This document shows positions 1 to 10,540 of a DNA stretch of 64,000 nucleotides, piece by piece. The translations under genes were made by a program, and so were the position numbers. The notes beneath the pieces were generated by a model that was not told the DNA's origin, searched no databases, and saw only the letters and a program-made list of their open reading frames with translations. The first letter of the stretch is position 1; the number at the start of each line of letters is the position of its first letter. Source of the stretch: Nageia nagi (taxonomy: Eukaryota > Pinophyta); NCBI GenBank assembly GCA_050084985.1, contig JBITNC010000001.1, forward strand, positions 187,922,001-187,986,000. Direction: 5' to 3'.

Positions 1-260
1 TGAAAGTTGCAGAGTAATCATTTCATCTGTATAGATTTCAAGAGAAAAGTCATATACAATCAGAAAAGAAAAAAAAACCATTTTACTGACAATATCGATG
101 GATCATGGATCTTACTGGTATTCTAAAAGTTTTATCATTTATTTGCAATGAGGCCCCTTATTCTCACAAACATACAAGATGATAATGGAACAGAAGAGCT
201 TTCATTTCACAAAGAAAAAAGCATACGATAATGCATATAATATGTCATTTCTATTCTCAC

Positions 261-396
261 AGTGAATTGATCTGGACGCCGATGTCCTGATGCAAGAAAA
301 CGCAGCCGCATTGTCGCTATGGTGTCATATTCAACATAAAGCACATAGCATGTCCATATGGCAAATACATATGCCATTACTAGATGGGCCCAATAC
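261..396 (-). CDS. OSCA: OSCA/CSC1-like calcium-permeable channel, coding exon 3 (partial gene)
   Basis: On the minus strand this 136-bp exon follows an acceptor ending TTGCAG and stops at the donor ACT|GTGAGAAT. It encodes YWAHLVMAYVFAIWTCYVLY, an early transmembrane helix of the OSCA/DUF221 family, and then RLRFLASGHRRPDQFT, which matches the conserved segment just before the cytosolic RNVPPD-type motif. The phase fits exon 2, because AG plus G rebuilds an Arg codon. The next exon is not in positions 1 to 260, so the pore-forming C-terminal part lies outside the window. OSCA proteins are plasma-membrane mechanosensitive or osmosensitive cation channels. The family assignment is very secure from the three exons together; the exact paralogue is not. 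Confidence 0.9.
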
Positions 397-2208
397 CTGC
401 AACGCAGTTAAAGATCAAGCAGTTATTCTTGTAAAATAATAATGCTGAAAACTTTCACCAACTAGAATTGAAAATGAAAATATCAAACAATAAGTCTCAT
501 TCATTGTTGTGTATACTGTATATTTTAGTTTGAGTTATGTCATGTTCCTTTTTCTTCAAAAGATGCTTGCATGAAATTAAATATACGGAAAAATTGCACT
601 AAATTGCAGACTGCAAAATGTCTGCTAAATCCAATTGGCAAAACTCTCGTATCAAAATGCAGCTGAGAGTTCTGAAGCCCAAAAACTATTGTAAATTACA
701 TAAGGACTTCCTTGCTGCAAATCATTCAACTCCAGACCCTATCAATTTGAAGAAATAATCACAAGTAGTTTCCAGATGTGTACAACTCACAGAGATGAGC
801 AAGCATATTTACCATCAAATGTGAACTTCTCCCCATCAAGAAGGTCTAATCCAAATTTTTCTAGGGCAGTTAGTTTATTGGCGCCCAATGTGTGCTACAG
901 TGAGAACTCTGCCGTCTTTCTCCCACTGAATTAGTTGATTGAAATATTTAGCTATTACTGACGATGAATTGACCTCATTCCTAATTTTAAAATTACCTAC
1001 TTTGAGGCCATGGGGCAAGAAACTATTTCCATGGTTAAAGAAGAAACATATGCAGCAGCGGCAGAAGCACAAGGATCCTCACAAACCACACTAATTAGTC
1101 ATTTGATACATTTTTGTAGTTGTGTTTTGATACATTTTGTAATTTTACATTGCCCTTATTAATATGGAATGTTGCATTTCTGGTTCTTAACATCCTGTTT
1201 GATGTCAATTTTACATTTTCTTGCAGATGTTGATGAAATGTGTCTGTTAAAATATGGTGATGTAAAAGAAAAACTTATGCTGTAATAAAAAAATTTCTGC
1301 TTTTTTTTGCTAAGTTTTTACTGATTCCAAAAATTTTCCAAATCAAAAACTAGCCGACTTCTTCCATAGTCCGAGTATTATAACTGTGGTCTCAATTACC
1401 TAGGGAGAGTTGATCTCATCTACCTAGGCAGAGTATACACAAAAATGACCTAATAGAGTATTATTTGCCCCTTGAAATTCCATTTCCTAAAACTTGACTA
1501 CAATGAAATTCAGTCTCCTTAGACTCAAAGAGATGTGCATGGAAACTATGAGAATTGCAGGAACCTAAATAGCTATTGAAACTTTAAATGCCTCAAATTC
1601 CTATTTTAGGGCCCCAGATTTGGACCTTTTGGCTGCACTGCTCAAATTAAGCTAGATATGAAGCACAGATTGTTGAGGTGGACCTGAAGGTTTTCATATA
1701 ACTATATTTGACTTGCTATCTAATCTGGGTTCTTTTTTGAATAAAACTATACATTTTACGATTCAACTTGGACTTGAGCATCTTAATAACTCAAGAATAA
1801 GAATATTCAACCAAGAGAGCTTCAACATCCATTTAAAAAGCTTTTGTGTTTTTTTAACTTTTGAAGATAAGTTTTCACATAGATGAATATCCTGCATCAA
1901 GTTTTCAAACAACAAGAAGTCACAGGCAAAACATTGTATGATTTAACTTGCCCTTGAGTATCTTATTGACTCATAAATTGAGATGAATAATACAATTATA
2001 AGAGTATAAGATGAATAACAAAAAAACAAAAAGAGAAATCCATAAAAAAACATTTAGATCCTCTATACATATATCAATTACAACAAAGAAAACAAATGTG
2101 ATCAAATAGTTCCATGAGATAAATTCTCATTTCTCTGCTTTGTACCTCTAATTTTCATGCATGTCGAGCATTTCAACAAGAACATAAAAAATATGTTCCT
2201 TCACTAAC
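397..2208 (-). other. intron 2 of the OSCA-like gene
   Basis: This 1.8-kb intron is bounded by the donor AG|GTTAGTGA at 2208 and the acceptor CTGCGTTGCAG ending at 397. It is AT-rich. Apart from the short reading-frame remnant near 790..1072, nothing coding is recognised. Confidence 0.8.
790..1072 (-). pseudogene. unidentified protein-coding remnant inside intron 2
   Basis: Two minus-strand frames read protein-like sequence and appear joined by a shift near 880 to 900. The upstream frame ends QLIQWEKDGRVLTVAHIG. The next reads NKLTALEKFGLDLLDGEKF and continues to FTFDGKYACSSL before a stop. The mix of charged and hydrophobic residues looks like real protein, and the GATG|GTAAATATG context could be an old splice donor. 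I do not recognise the family. It could be a captured gene fragment or chance. Confidence 0.25.
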
Positions 2209-2358
2209 CTGGGAGAACCATTTTTGACATTTGAAATTGAAAGCTTGTCAACATCGCTGATACCATATTTGTCGTCACTAGCTGATTGCACAATTGTTGC
2301 ATTAATTGGAACAAGAACTGTGAAAGCAAGGATTGTCAAGGGCACAAAAATTTTCAAA
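2209..2358 (-). CDS. OSCA: OSCA/CSC1-like channel, coding exon 2
   Basis: This 150-bp exon lies between the acceptor TTTGTTTGCAG and the donor CCCAG|GTTAGTGA. It encodes LKIFVPLTILAFTVLVPIN, the second hydrophobic segment of the family, followed by an extracellular or lumenal stretch ending DVDKLSISNVKNGSPR. DKLSISNV is a hallmark of plant OSCA1-type proteins. The first base completes the Gly codon begun in exon 1, so the phases agree across an intron of about 18.4 kb. There is no frameshift or stop, so the gene appears functional as far as visible. Confidence 0.93.
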
Positions 2359-3035
2359 CTGCAAACAAAGCAAAATAGACCATTAGTTTTCATTACACAA
2401 TGCAGGACTTACACTCATGAACAATTTAGTTAGAAAGCTTATGTAACTACCCTGTTCTAATTATGAATTATCTGTTTCAATACCTATGATTATAACTTAT
2501 AAGATAAAACTAGAAGGAAAACAAAAGGAATTATTGAAAAAAATATAAATATATGAGATGACAATTTAGTGATTTACCATATGACCTAAAAATGCATCTT
2601 TTAATGCAAACTATGAAAAACACAGATCTTGATAACTCTAAAATAAGAAGAGAACGAACAGGACAGTACATTATTGATAGTATGATAAGAAAATTTGTAC
2701 AGCAGATTTCTATTTCATTTCTTTTCTCTAATTCTTGCATTGCCTTAAAATTCTTTCTAGTGATTTGCACAAGGTTGTACGGTACTGCAAGTGGGAGGGT
2801 ATGCAAACTGCAGGTTCAAGCACCTGGTGTAGATCCACAAAACTTTGGTATGAATGGAGAGGGTTGTAGTGCATAAGGGTGTATGGAATGCAAGCTTCTC
2901 AAACTTAGGTATATTACAAAAGAACTAGGAAGTTAAAGCACAAGATCATTACATGATAAACAAGGAAACACATGGACGTGTCCCGTCCCCAGGAACATGG
3001 GGACACTGAAGGGGACGTTGCCCCACCATATCCCT

Positions 3036-3760
3036 TGTAGACACCTAAAAATGATTTATTATTTATTTAATAAATCATATTTAGACTTCTTAAATGATTT
3101 AATGCAATATTACATATGTCAAGATAAAAGGATATTATAATGCAATGCCATGTGTTATATTAAATGTTATATCATATATCATGGGTATTATTTTAAAGTA
3201 TTTTGAATACAACAATGATTATATTATTACAAGAGGTCAGCCTTCACTCCTTTCTATGTCTTTGCAGGCTATATAAACGGGTGGAATAGGTTGATCTCCA
3301 TATATCGGAACTCTTTGATATAATAAGAACTCTGATAGCTGGTTGTCAACTGTAACAGTGTCTTTGGACGCCACCTATCTTGAGAATTTGTTATACTCTG
3401 AGCTCTGGATTTTCTATCTTTGGCGCACATCATAATTCGACACATTCCACACAATCAACAACGTGCTTCTTCTACGTCAATAGCAGCGTGCTTCTCTCAG
3501 ACCGTCAGTGGCGTATTATAAATCGAGGGTTCCAGATTTCGATGCTCGAGTTGTTGGTTCATGCACACGAAGATTAGCTGTGAGCTCACCACGAGTCCAA
3601 TCCCAATCATCCGAAGATTGTACATATTCTTCATATCAAGTGCATGCTTTTCATGTATATTTGTTGTATCTGATATAGTGTACATTATTTATTTCTTATT
3701 ATATTGTAGATCGATTTATTTATTGTATTTATTCGTATTTTACACAATTTAGAGTCTACA
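3036..3760 (+). mobile_element. solo LTR with 5-bp target-site duplication
   Basis: The 725-bp unit begins TGTAGACACC and ends AGTCTACA, giving the TGTAGA/TCTACA inverted ends typical of an LTR. It is flanked by TCCCT at 3031..3035 and 3761..3765, a perfect duplication. A TATA box (TATATAAA, 3270..3277) lies inside. No second copy, primer-binding site or coding region is attached, so it is the product of LTR-LTR recombination. Its first ~40 bp resemble the LTR of the small element at 25027. It sits within the hAT-like element, so it is the younger of the two. Confidence 0.85.
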
Positions 3761-3967
3761 TCCCTTTTAGGGGAATTGACATGTGCGGTCCCGGAAACGT
3801 TTTCTAGCCTCAGGGAGTCGTCCCCAAAAAAGGGAACAAAAAGGGGATGGTTGGGGGACGTTTGACCATCCTCGGGGACAATTAGCCATCCCCTTTTGCT
3901 TTATAACATCAAAATTATAATTTTATTTATGTGAGATAGTTAAGCAAGAGTACAAAGCATCTCCAAC

Positions 3968-4138
3968 TGCTCGATGGGATGTAATCCAAAGGATCCGAGA
4001 CAAATTGATGAGGATGAGGATCAAGAGGAGTTTCTTGGACTGTCGATGGAAGCTCTTTAGTTGGATGATGTTCAGAAGGATAGCTTCTCAAATAGATCAG
4101 TTGAAGATTAGCCATTGGACTTAGAGTCATTAGACTGA
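3968..4138 (+). pseudogene. transposase C-terminal remnant (hAT-like)
   Basis: One frame reads an acidic tail with DPRQIDEDEDQEEFLGLS, interrupted by two TAG codons and ended by TGA. An acidic, serine-poor C-terminus of this kind follows the dimerisation domain in many plant hAT transposases. The dimerisation domain itself is not seen. The assignment is tentative and leans on the surrounding TIR structure. Confidence 0.35.
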
Positions 4139-4747
4139 GAACAATAGTTTTACTTTAGTTTTCATTTTCACTTCACATATGAGTGAAATGACATTAATTA
4201 TTAATATTATGTAGTTGATTCAACTGAATGACATTATATAATTATGGGTTATTGATTATGCTATTAGCCTATTGCTCATTCATATTTGAATACATTATTT
4301 TAGTAACTTAGTTTCACTTTCAAATTTCAGTATTCTGAGTTCTCAATTTTGTATTTTTATTTTTAGAATTTACTATTTGATATTTAATTTCATATTTGAT
4401 TTCAAATTGAATGTTTCATGAAAAATTCAATTATTGATTGAATCAATGAATTGATAATATGAATGCAAATTGTAGAATTAGAAAGTAAACTATCTTTATT
4501 TCTGAAAAAATCTGAAATTTCTAGGAATTTTTACTGGTTATATACCTATTGTTTTCAAGTCGTCCCCTAAAATCAGGTCCCCGTACCCTATCATCCCCAA
4601 GTACTCGTACCCCGTACCCGACCCATGTGTAACCTTGTTTAAATGTATTATGAGTTATAAATCAGTACCTCAAAATATAAATTCAACCACTCAAAATATA
4701 TCACGGTATAAAGTATCATAACTATTCAAGAACTATTTGTTATATTC

Positions 4748-5616
4748 TGGAATGTACCCATTTTTCTTTATTGTGTGGGCCCCACTTATTGTAATGCTAT
4801 ATCATGTGAAATTGGCTAAGTTAGAAAGCCAATATGAGCCAAGAAGTGGGACACCCCTTTTTGTAGTGTTAGGAGTGTTCTAAGTATAAAAATGTTGTGT
4901 TAGGAGTATTAATAGTGTATTTTGTATTAAAATAATTGTCAAGTTATAACATAAAGTAGTGTTATGTTGTGGGGGGCACTTAATGAAGAATTAGAAGCTC
5001 GTGTTATATAACAGAGAGGTGTGCCCCATTTGGTTATGTTATTGGATATTTTGATATTGTATGAGAGTTGAGGGTTGAACCCTTATGTAGATTTAGGAGA
5101 TGTGCCCTGGTTTTCAGAAGAAGTCAACCATTGCAGTTAAGGAGATGTGCCCTTGCTATTGGTTGAATTAGAGAGCAAATCCACCCAGGGTTTGCATTGG
5201 AACATATTGATCTTTGAGTACTTCAATTTTAGATTTAAGTGTGAAGGTTTGGAACCCTATTTTGGTGTATTTCAGAGCATATTTTCCCTATAGGAGGGTC
5301 GCCCAACTTTAGGTAATTTCCTGTAGTGGTTTGGAGGGTTTTTGTGGACTTTATTGTGTGCCCTAACCTCCTAGAGGGGGGCATCTAGCTTAGGGCTTTG
5401 TTATTGTGCATTTTGGTGGTTGATTTGTGATGGGTTTTGGTTGATCTATCCATTTGTACTTGCAATAGAATTTAATAAAATTTATATGGCCAAATCTATG
5501 CCATTTTATGGGATTTGGAGTTATTTTCTCTAAGTATTCGTAGATCTGAATTTTAATTTAATAAATCAAATTTTTCATGCAAGTGTTTCTAATATTTTTA
5601 AGCTAGGGTTATTACA
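4748..5616 (+). repeat. 5' LTR of the gene-capturing element
   Basis: The 869-bp repeat begins TGGAATGTACCC (the right copy has TGTAATGTCCCC) and ends GGGTTATTACA. It aligns throughout with 15860..16708, with substitutions and small indels scattered along the length. Confidence 0.85.
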
Positions 5617-5617
5617 G

Positions 5618-5632
5618 TGGTATCAAAGTTGG
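5618..5632 (+). other. primer-binding site (initiator tRNA-Met type)
   Basis: TGGTATCAAAGTTGG starts two bases after the 5' LTR. It resembles the TGGTATCAGAGC site complementary to the 3' end of plant initiator tRNA-Met, with one mismatch in the core. Confidence 0.75.
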
Positions 5633-6295
5633 TTTCCTGCCAGCCTATGGAGCATTTTGTGTGGAAAATCTAGCAGCCTTGAATAGATCAGCATTGGGAA
5701 CTTTCCTGGACATTTTTGAAGGTTGATTTGACATATTTTAGGGTTGATCTATGTATTCCCACCCTCAGAATAATTTTACAAAAATTTTGGTGAAGGGTTT
5801 AGCAATTTCTATGAATTTTGGCCCATTTTCTTAATAAATTGCAAATCTGATTTTTCCAAAGGGTTTTGGGTATTAAAGAGCAGATCTAGATACCCATTTG
5901 GCTGGTTTGAAGATTCTACACTATGGCTTCATGATTTGAGGGTTTCATTTTTCAGATCTAGGGCCTTGGAGTTTCTAAGTATTTTGTTTGAAGGGTGATT
6001 ATATCTAGGGTTTGTGGAGTATTTTTGGAGTTTTGGATTCAATATGATTTATACATATACCTAGGGTTTCAATAATCATTTTCAGCTAGGTATATAATGT
6101 CTACAGTTGATAAGTCTATGTGATTTGAAGCATGAAATGCAAGAACTAATATGATAAAGAATCCAGATTTTAAAGGGTATTATTTGAAGATGATTACCAA
6201 ACCAAAACAAATGGAACCAAGAATAAAAAAAAGATGAAAAAGGGACTAAAACTGTACATCAAAAGGAAGAGCTTGCAGATTTAGAGAAGACCTGT
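5633..6295 (+). other. untranslated leader of the LTR element
   Basis: This AT-rich leader lies between the primer-binding site and the first longer open frame. No motif or structure stands out. Confidence 0.5.
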
Positions 6296-7228
6296 GTGGA
6301 AAATTTTGAAGTTGTGTCCATCATGGAAAAAGAAAAGTGCAAAACAGAAAATGTTGAAGACAAATCAGAATTGCATAATCTTGATCAAATGTTTGGTAAT
6401 GAAGATGAGTCCAGCTTTGGAGAAGAAACATTTGAGACATGGGATAACTATGAAATCACTATTCAAAGGTATGTTAATTCTGATTTTTATCACAGCAGTA
6501 CATTAACTTGTCATAGCTCTGTCATTGATGAAGATAATGAAGTGCAAACATTGCTTGAGTGGGAAGGGTTTGGTCTAGACTCTCAAACCAAATCTAGGGA
6601 GAAGAATGTTCATGATGATTTCAGTATGGATAATTTGGAGAGTGATGTATTAGCACTTGAATATGATAAACTTTCCTTGGCCTACAATGATTCATGTCTT
6701 TTTGTTGATAACCCCTTGTTTGAGATGAAAGCCAATTAATCATTTGACAATCCACTTTTTTATTTCGATAGACCACCTGATTTTGATGATAAAGTTGATT
6801 TGGATGAGTTTAAACCTAGTGCACCACCATGGAAGGATCAAAGCACAACAATTATCTCTGCTGTACAGTTGTGGCAGATGGTATATAAACCAATGACATC
6901 AACCACTCATGAGGTAGACAACGAATATACTCTTTCAAATACAAAACAACAGCTCATAGTTCCTTGGGGTTCAGGTGTAATGTGTAACTATGAGGCAGGG
7001 GCAGCTAGAGTTATTGGTCATTTGACTAGTGCTTTGAAATGTTTGCTTAAGTCCCCTATGTTGTTAGATTTTGAGGTATATGAAAAGACATGCGCATTGG
7101 AGGAAGAGTCTTCAACTGTTGCAATCTTTGCGCACACGCAAATACATGAAGAACAGAACTTTGGGTTTTTGTGCCTTATCTGCAGGAAAGGATTATTACA
7201 GCACCGGTCAGGGCTGATTTGCTGTTAA
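6296..7228 (+). pseudogene. element-specific protein remnant, function unknown
   Basis: Two adjacent open frames, 6296..6739 and 6800..7228, read as one protein broken by a TAA and a short gap. The N-terminal part is acidic (EEETFETWDNYEI, YNDSCLFVDNPLFE). It runs into a DRPPDFDDKVDLDEF-like linker and then a more hydrophobic part containing VPWGSGVMCNYEAG. It has the acidic, low-complexity character of linkers seen in some plant Ty3/gypsy polyproteins, but no zinc knuckle or pol motif. I do not recognise the family. It could be an element gene or a further captured fragment. Confidence 0.4.
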
Positions 7229-7480
7229 GTTGTGAAATTCAATTGAATATTCAGAATGATCTAGTAAAAATAGAACATTTAACATGCATGGTTAGTATTG
7301 TTGGATTTACTGGTCATCAGAAATGGTAAACATGCTACTTGCGTTGTGGTGCCTATATTGCTTTGTAATGCTTATCAGATATGGAGCAGAACTGGTCAAA
7401 TGTCTGGATAAACAAGATTTCAATGTTGTGCAAATTCTTTCATTGTTTAAAAATTACTTTCAAATTGATGATGTTTTTGT

Positions 7481-8211
7481 CAAGGTTCAACTGTCACAGA
7501 CCTTTGATGATCTCTCCTTACTTGATGAAACTCTCCTTATCTACAAAAGGGTGGTAACTGAGTTGAGGATGATTGGAGCAACTTGGGTTCAGTTTAATGA
7601 GCCCTATCTTGTAATGGACCTTGACGCTTACCAACTAGAAGCCTTTATCAAGGCTTATTTTTATATTGAAGGAGAGCTCAACGGCATAAAACTTCTAGTT
7701 GAGACATACTTTGCTGATATTCCAATAGAATTTTACAAGACTTATCATTGAGTTGAAGAGTATCTGCTATTGAGCTTGACTTGGTACAAGGACTGAAAAC
7801 ACTCAACTTTATTACAGAGTTTGGCTTTCTTTCTGATAAAATCCTCCTTGTTGAAGTGGTTGATGGTAGTGACTGCATCATTGATCTTACTACAAAACTT
7901 GATGAACACTGTACGAGACATATTAGTTGTGTATTCATACACCAGTGAATTTAGTTAATGAAACAAATATTGATATAGAACTCAAGTACTGGTTTGTATT
8001 CATTGCACAAAAGATGGTTGAAGAGGTTGCTTTGGCAAATGCATTGGCAGGTAAAAAGGTTGAGACATACTTTGCTACAAATGCAGCAGATCAAACCTCA
8101 AGTAAGTTATCTCCTAGAGTGCACGATCCAGTGGTTCATAAGGCTGTTTCTGAATCCCAAGACTCTGAGTACCATCAAACTACATCTATTGGGGTTCGTC
8201 AAAAGGAGCAA
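7481..8211 (+). pseudogene. METE: captured fragment of cobalamin-independent methionine synthase
   Basis: The translation follows plant METE (5-methyltetrahydropteroyltriglutamate-homocysteine methyltransferase) in collinear order: LLIYKRVVTELRMIGATWVQ, FNEP, DLDAYQLEAF, LVETYFADIP, then in another frame LDLVQGLKTLNFI and VVDGSD, then VNLVNETN, LANALAG and LSPRV. This is roughly the second part of the N-terminal domain and the linker, about 240 residues. At least two frameshifts (near 7750 and 7920) break it. It runs without obvious introns, which suggests a spliced RNA source. It lacks the C-terminal zinc and homocysteine-binding domain, so it cannot be an enzyme. The last part is in frame with the MLO piece that follows. 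Confidence 0.85.
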
Positions 8212-8405
8212 CAGAATGCATTTGAACTGGCTTCATTCTTTTGGTTTTGGTGGCAATTTGGATATAATTCTTGTTTTATACACAATCACAAGCTTGGGTA
8301 TACACGTCTGGTTTTGGGTTTTGCAAGTCAACTTCTTTGTAGCTTCAGCACTTTACCACTTTATGCACTTGTTACTCAGATGGAAACAAATTTCAAGGTT
8401 GCCAA
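8212..8405 (+). pseudogene. MLO: captured fragment of an MLO family membrane protein
   Basis: In the same frame as the METE end, the protein switches abruptly to QNAFELASFFWFWWQFGYNS, then RLVLGFASQLLCS and TLPLYALVTQMETNFK. These are the last two membrane helices of plant MLO proteins and the beginning of the cytosolic calmodulin-binding tail; FFWFWW and TLPLYALVTQM are diagnostic. About 65 residues are present without stop or frameshift. MLO proteins are seven-helix plasma-membrane proteins. The piece cannot be functional alone. The join to METE is at the sequence level and shows no intervening spacer. Confidence 0.85.
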
Positions 8406-9117
8406 AGTAGAAAAGGAAAGTGTTGTTGAGAGCACTCTCTGCATGACAGAAGTTCTCACAGCCATTGTTTGATAATAATAGGTGTGCCTGAAGAGGGAGG
8501 AAGATCTGTGCTTGTGAATCTGCCTGCTTCAGAAAGCATAAACCAGGCTGGTTATATGGAGCCTGAGGTCAAAATGCAGACAGCAAAGAACAATCAAGGA
8601 ACATTGCTCTGAAGAGAGTTGATGAATCCATAGCAAATGGAGACTCACATGTACCATACAGAGACAGAAAATTTACTATGCTCCTTCAGGATTCCTTTGT
8701 GGATGATGGTGCTCTGCGTGTTCTCGTGACATATACAAGACCATGGGATTGGAATCTGTAATGCTTAGAACTCGAGTCATGGCCATGGATGAGTATATCT
8801 TGAAACTTCAAGTGGAGAATAAGTTGAAAGAACAGGAAACACAAGCAATGCAAAGGCAACTGAATCAGAAAGAAAAAGTTGTTTCACAATTGAGGGCAAA
8901 AATTGAAGAAATGGAACATGAGGAGGAGACAGAGGTTAAAATACAACTCAAATTTGAAGAAACTAGCCGGAACCTGAGAGCTAAGAGTGAACAGTATAAA
9001 TGCATGGCAAATGACTTTCTGGAACTGGAGCATATAAGGGTGCAAAAACATTAGAGGAGTATAAAATGCTGAGTAGAGGATTGAAGGTAATTGAATCTGA
9101 ACTTCAAATCTTGGAAC
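8406..9117 (+). pseudogene. captured fragment of a kinesin motor and coiled coil (KIN-10/PAKRP2-like)
   Basis: After the MLO piece the frame reads VVESTLC; after a one-base loss (near 8440) the conserved switch I region follows (NDRSSHSHC), then a degenerate switch II/DLAGSE region (VNLPASESINQAG), QTAKNNQG, another one-base loss near 8600, and SIANGDSHVPYRDRKFTMLL with QDSF. The next part reads AMDEYILKLQVENKLKEQE and a long heptad-type coiled coil up to about 9110. Motor end, neck and coiled coil are in native order. The order and wording best fit the plant phragmoplast kinesins of the KIN-10 type, from memory. No ATP-binding P-loop is present. Confidence 0.82.
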
Positions 9118-9410
9118 TGTTGTGACTAAAACACAACATCCCCTAAAATCCTGTGATTTTGGGGACCCTCAATGCACCTATGTATATACTTTGTTTTGTC
9201 ATCATCAATCCCACCCAAGTTGTGTCTTGATGACCTAGATTCATGGACAACTCCTTACAGTCCAAGCCTCTTCCTTCGCCTAGGGTTAGTCATGTCAAGA
9301 TAGGAATTTCAAAATCTCTAAAAATGGCTAAGTCTGGGTAGGGTAAAAGTCGAACTTAGTTGAACTAGGGAGTCTAGGAAGAGTCAGAGCTTGATCAAAG
9401 CACTCCAAGG
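9118..9410 (+). other. left flank of the hairpin array, possible start of a nested element
   Basis: Kinesin similarity ends and the sequence changes at TGTTGTGACTAAAACACAAC, a short palindrome-like start. The word GGAAC precedes it (9113..9117) and recurs at 14939..14943, which could be a 5-bp target duplication around a nested insertion. No gene is seen. Confidence 0.35.
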
Positions 9411-10381
9411 GCTGGCGCATGGTTTCAAAAGACAAAATCTTGTCTTTTTGAACCATGCAACTGCGCTTGGGGTTGTCCAGACAAGATGGAAGACTCAAAG
9501 ATGGAATCTGAGCACTTGCAAGCCCAACGCATGCCTCCAGGAGACAAAATCTTGTCTTTACTAGGCATGCGCCAAACACAAGGAGTGGAATGGAGCAAAA
9601 GTAAGCACGAAAAACTTAAGGCAAAAAAGCACTACAAGGCTAGCGCATGCTTCAAAAAGACAAAATCTTGTCTTTTTGAACCATGCGACTTGGCCAGGAA
9701 GGCAAGATGAGCAAGAGGTTGAAAAATGAACATGAATCACCCAGGAGGTTGGCGCATGCTTCAAAAAGACAAAATCTTGTCTTTTTGAACCATGCGCAAA
9801 GCCTAGGAAGGCTGCCAATCCAAGCAAAATGGAAAATTTGACAAGTCTCAGACCCAAAAAACTCAAGACCAACTCAAGCATACCCAGGGGGCTGGCGCAT
9901 GATCTCAAAAGACAAATTCTTGACTTTTTGAGGCATGCACCAAGCCCAGGAAGCTTCCAGGATTCAAAAAAACATGAAAATTTGGCTAAGGCATGAGCGT
10001 TTGAAGATCAAATTTCGGAAAATAGGCCAACTGGAGGCTGGTGCATGCTTCAAAAAGACAAAATCTTGTCTTTTTGAACCATACGACCAAGCTAGATGGG
10101 CAAACAAGGCTGACGCATGCCTCGAAAAGTCACAAACTTGACTTTTGGAAGCATGCGTCAAGCCTACAGGTTGCCCAATTTAAAATGAAGCATCAAAATC
10201 GATAAGTCTAGTCGACCATAGGACCAAAAATCAGGAAAAATCAGGTTACGAGGTAAGTTGGGCGATCAAAGCAAGCAAGTGCACAGGCAAGAGACCCAAC
10301 ATTGGGAGCACACTCACTCCCAAGGCTAGCGCATGGTTCAAAAAGTCACTTTTTTGTCTTTTTTTTTCCATGCACCAAGCC
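9411..10381 (+). repeat. array of eight long imperfect hairpins
   Basis: Eight units start near 9411, 9521, 9637, 9747, 9890, 10036, 10107 and 10323. The core is AAAAAGACAAAATC followed by TTGTCTTTTT, a stem of at least 10 bp with a 4-base loop. It is framed by GCGCATGC-type and CATGCGC-type arms, so the whole palindrome is about 45 to 50 bp. Most units are preceded by GGCTGGCGCAT-like and followed by CCAAGC-like words. Spacers between them are unrelated unique sequence. In the unit at 10107 both arms changed together (GTCA and TGAC instead of GACA and TGTC), so pairing was kept. Confidence 0.85.
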
Positions 10382-10532
10382 AGATTGTCCATCTAAACCC
10401 TAATGTCTAGGTACAGGAGGCATTGCTTGAGTTTCTGGGCAGGCACAAAACTCGAGGTCAACCAGATAAAGGGCTATGATGAGGTCTATTAGAAACCCTA
10501 GCCAACTAGGGCAAGCTAGAAGCCAAATTGGC

Positions 10533-10540
10533 TATAAATA
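10533..10540 (+). promoter_or_regulatory. TATA box upstream of the decayed coiled-coil gene
   Basis: TATAAATA in GGCTATAAATACAATG lies ~220 bp before the ATG at 10762 and is preceded by the hairpin array. Position and sequence fit a plant RNA polymerase II promoter, perhaps of an LTR or leader. Confidence 0.5.

Larger units (their letters stand above)
2958..4640 (+). mobile_element. hAT-like TIR element (non-autonomous, decayed) hosting a solo LTR
   Basis: The ends form an imperfect terminal inverted repeat. The left end reads AAACAAGGAAACACATGG and the reverse complement of the right end reads AAACAAGGTTACACATGG. Both inner flanks are rich in GTCCCC/GGGGAC words. A transposase-like C-terminal remnant lies at 3968..4138. 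Without the nested solo LTR the element is about 0.95 kb, so it is a deletion derivative. I see no clear 8-bp target duplication, which weakens the hAT assignment; it rests on the CAAGG-type terminus and the acidic transposase tail. Confidence 0.5.

Noticed and set aside
2592-2876. 94-codon plus-strand frame in intron 1
   Set aside because: No motif, lies next to exon 2 on the opposite strand, and has AT-driven composition.
8212-8405. MLO piece as part of a working host gene
   Set aside because: Only the last two helices are present, between METE and kinesin sequence, without exon boundaries or other MLO exons nearby.
9411-10381. CRISPR-like look: repeats with unique spacers
   Set aside because: The window is plant DNA, the units vary in length and spacing, spacers are 60 to 200 bp and no cas genes exist; this is a hairpin repeat family within an LTR element.
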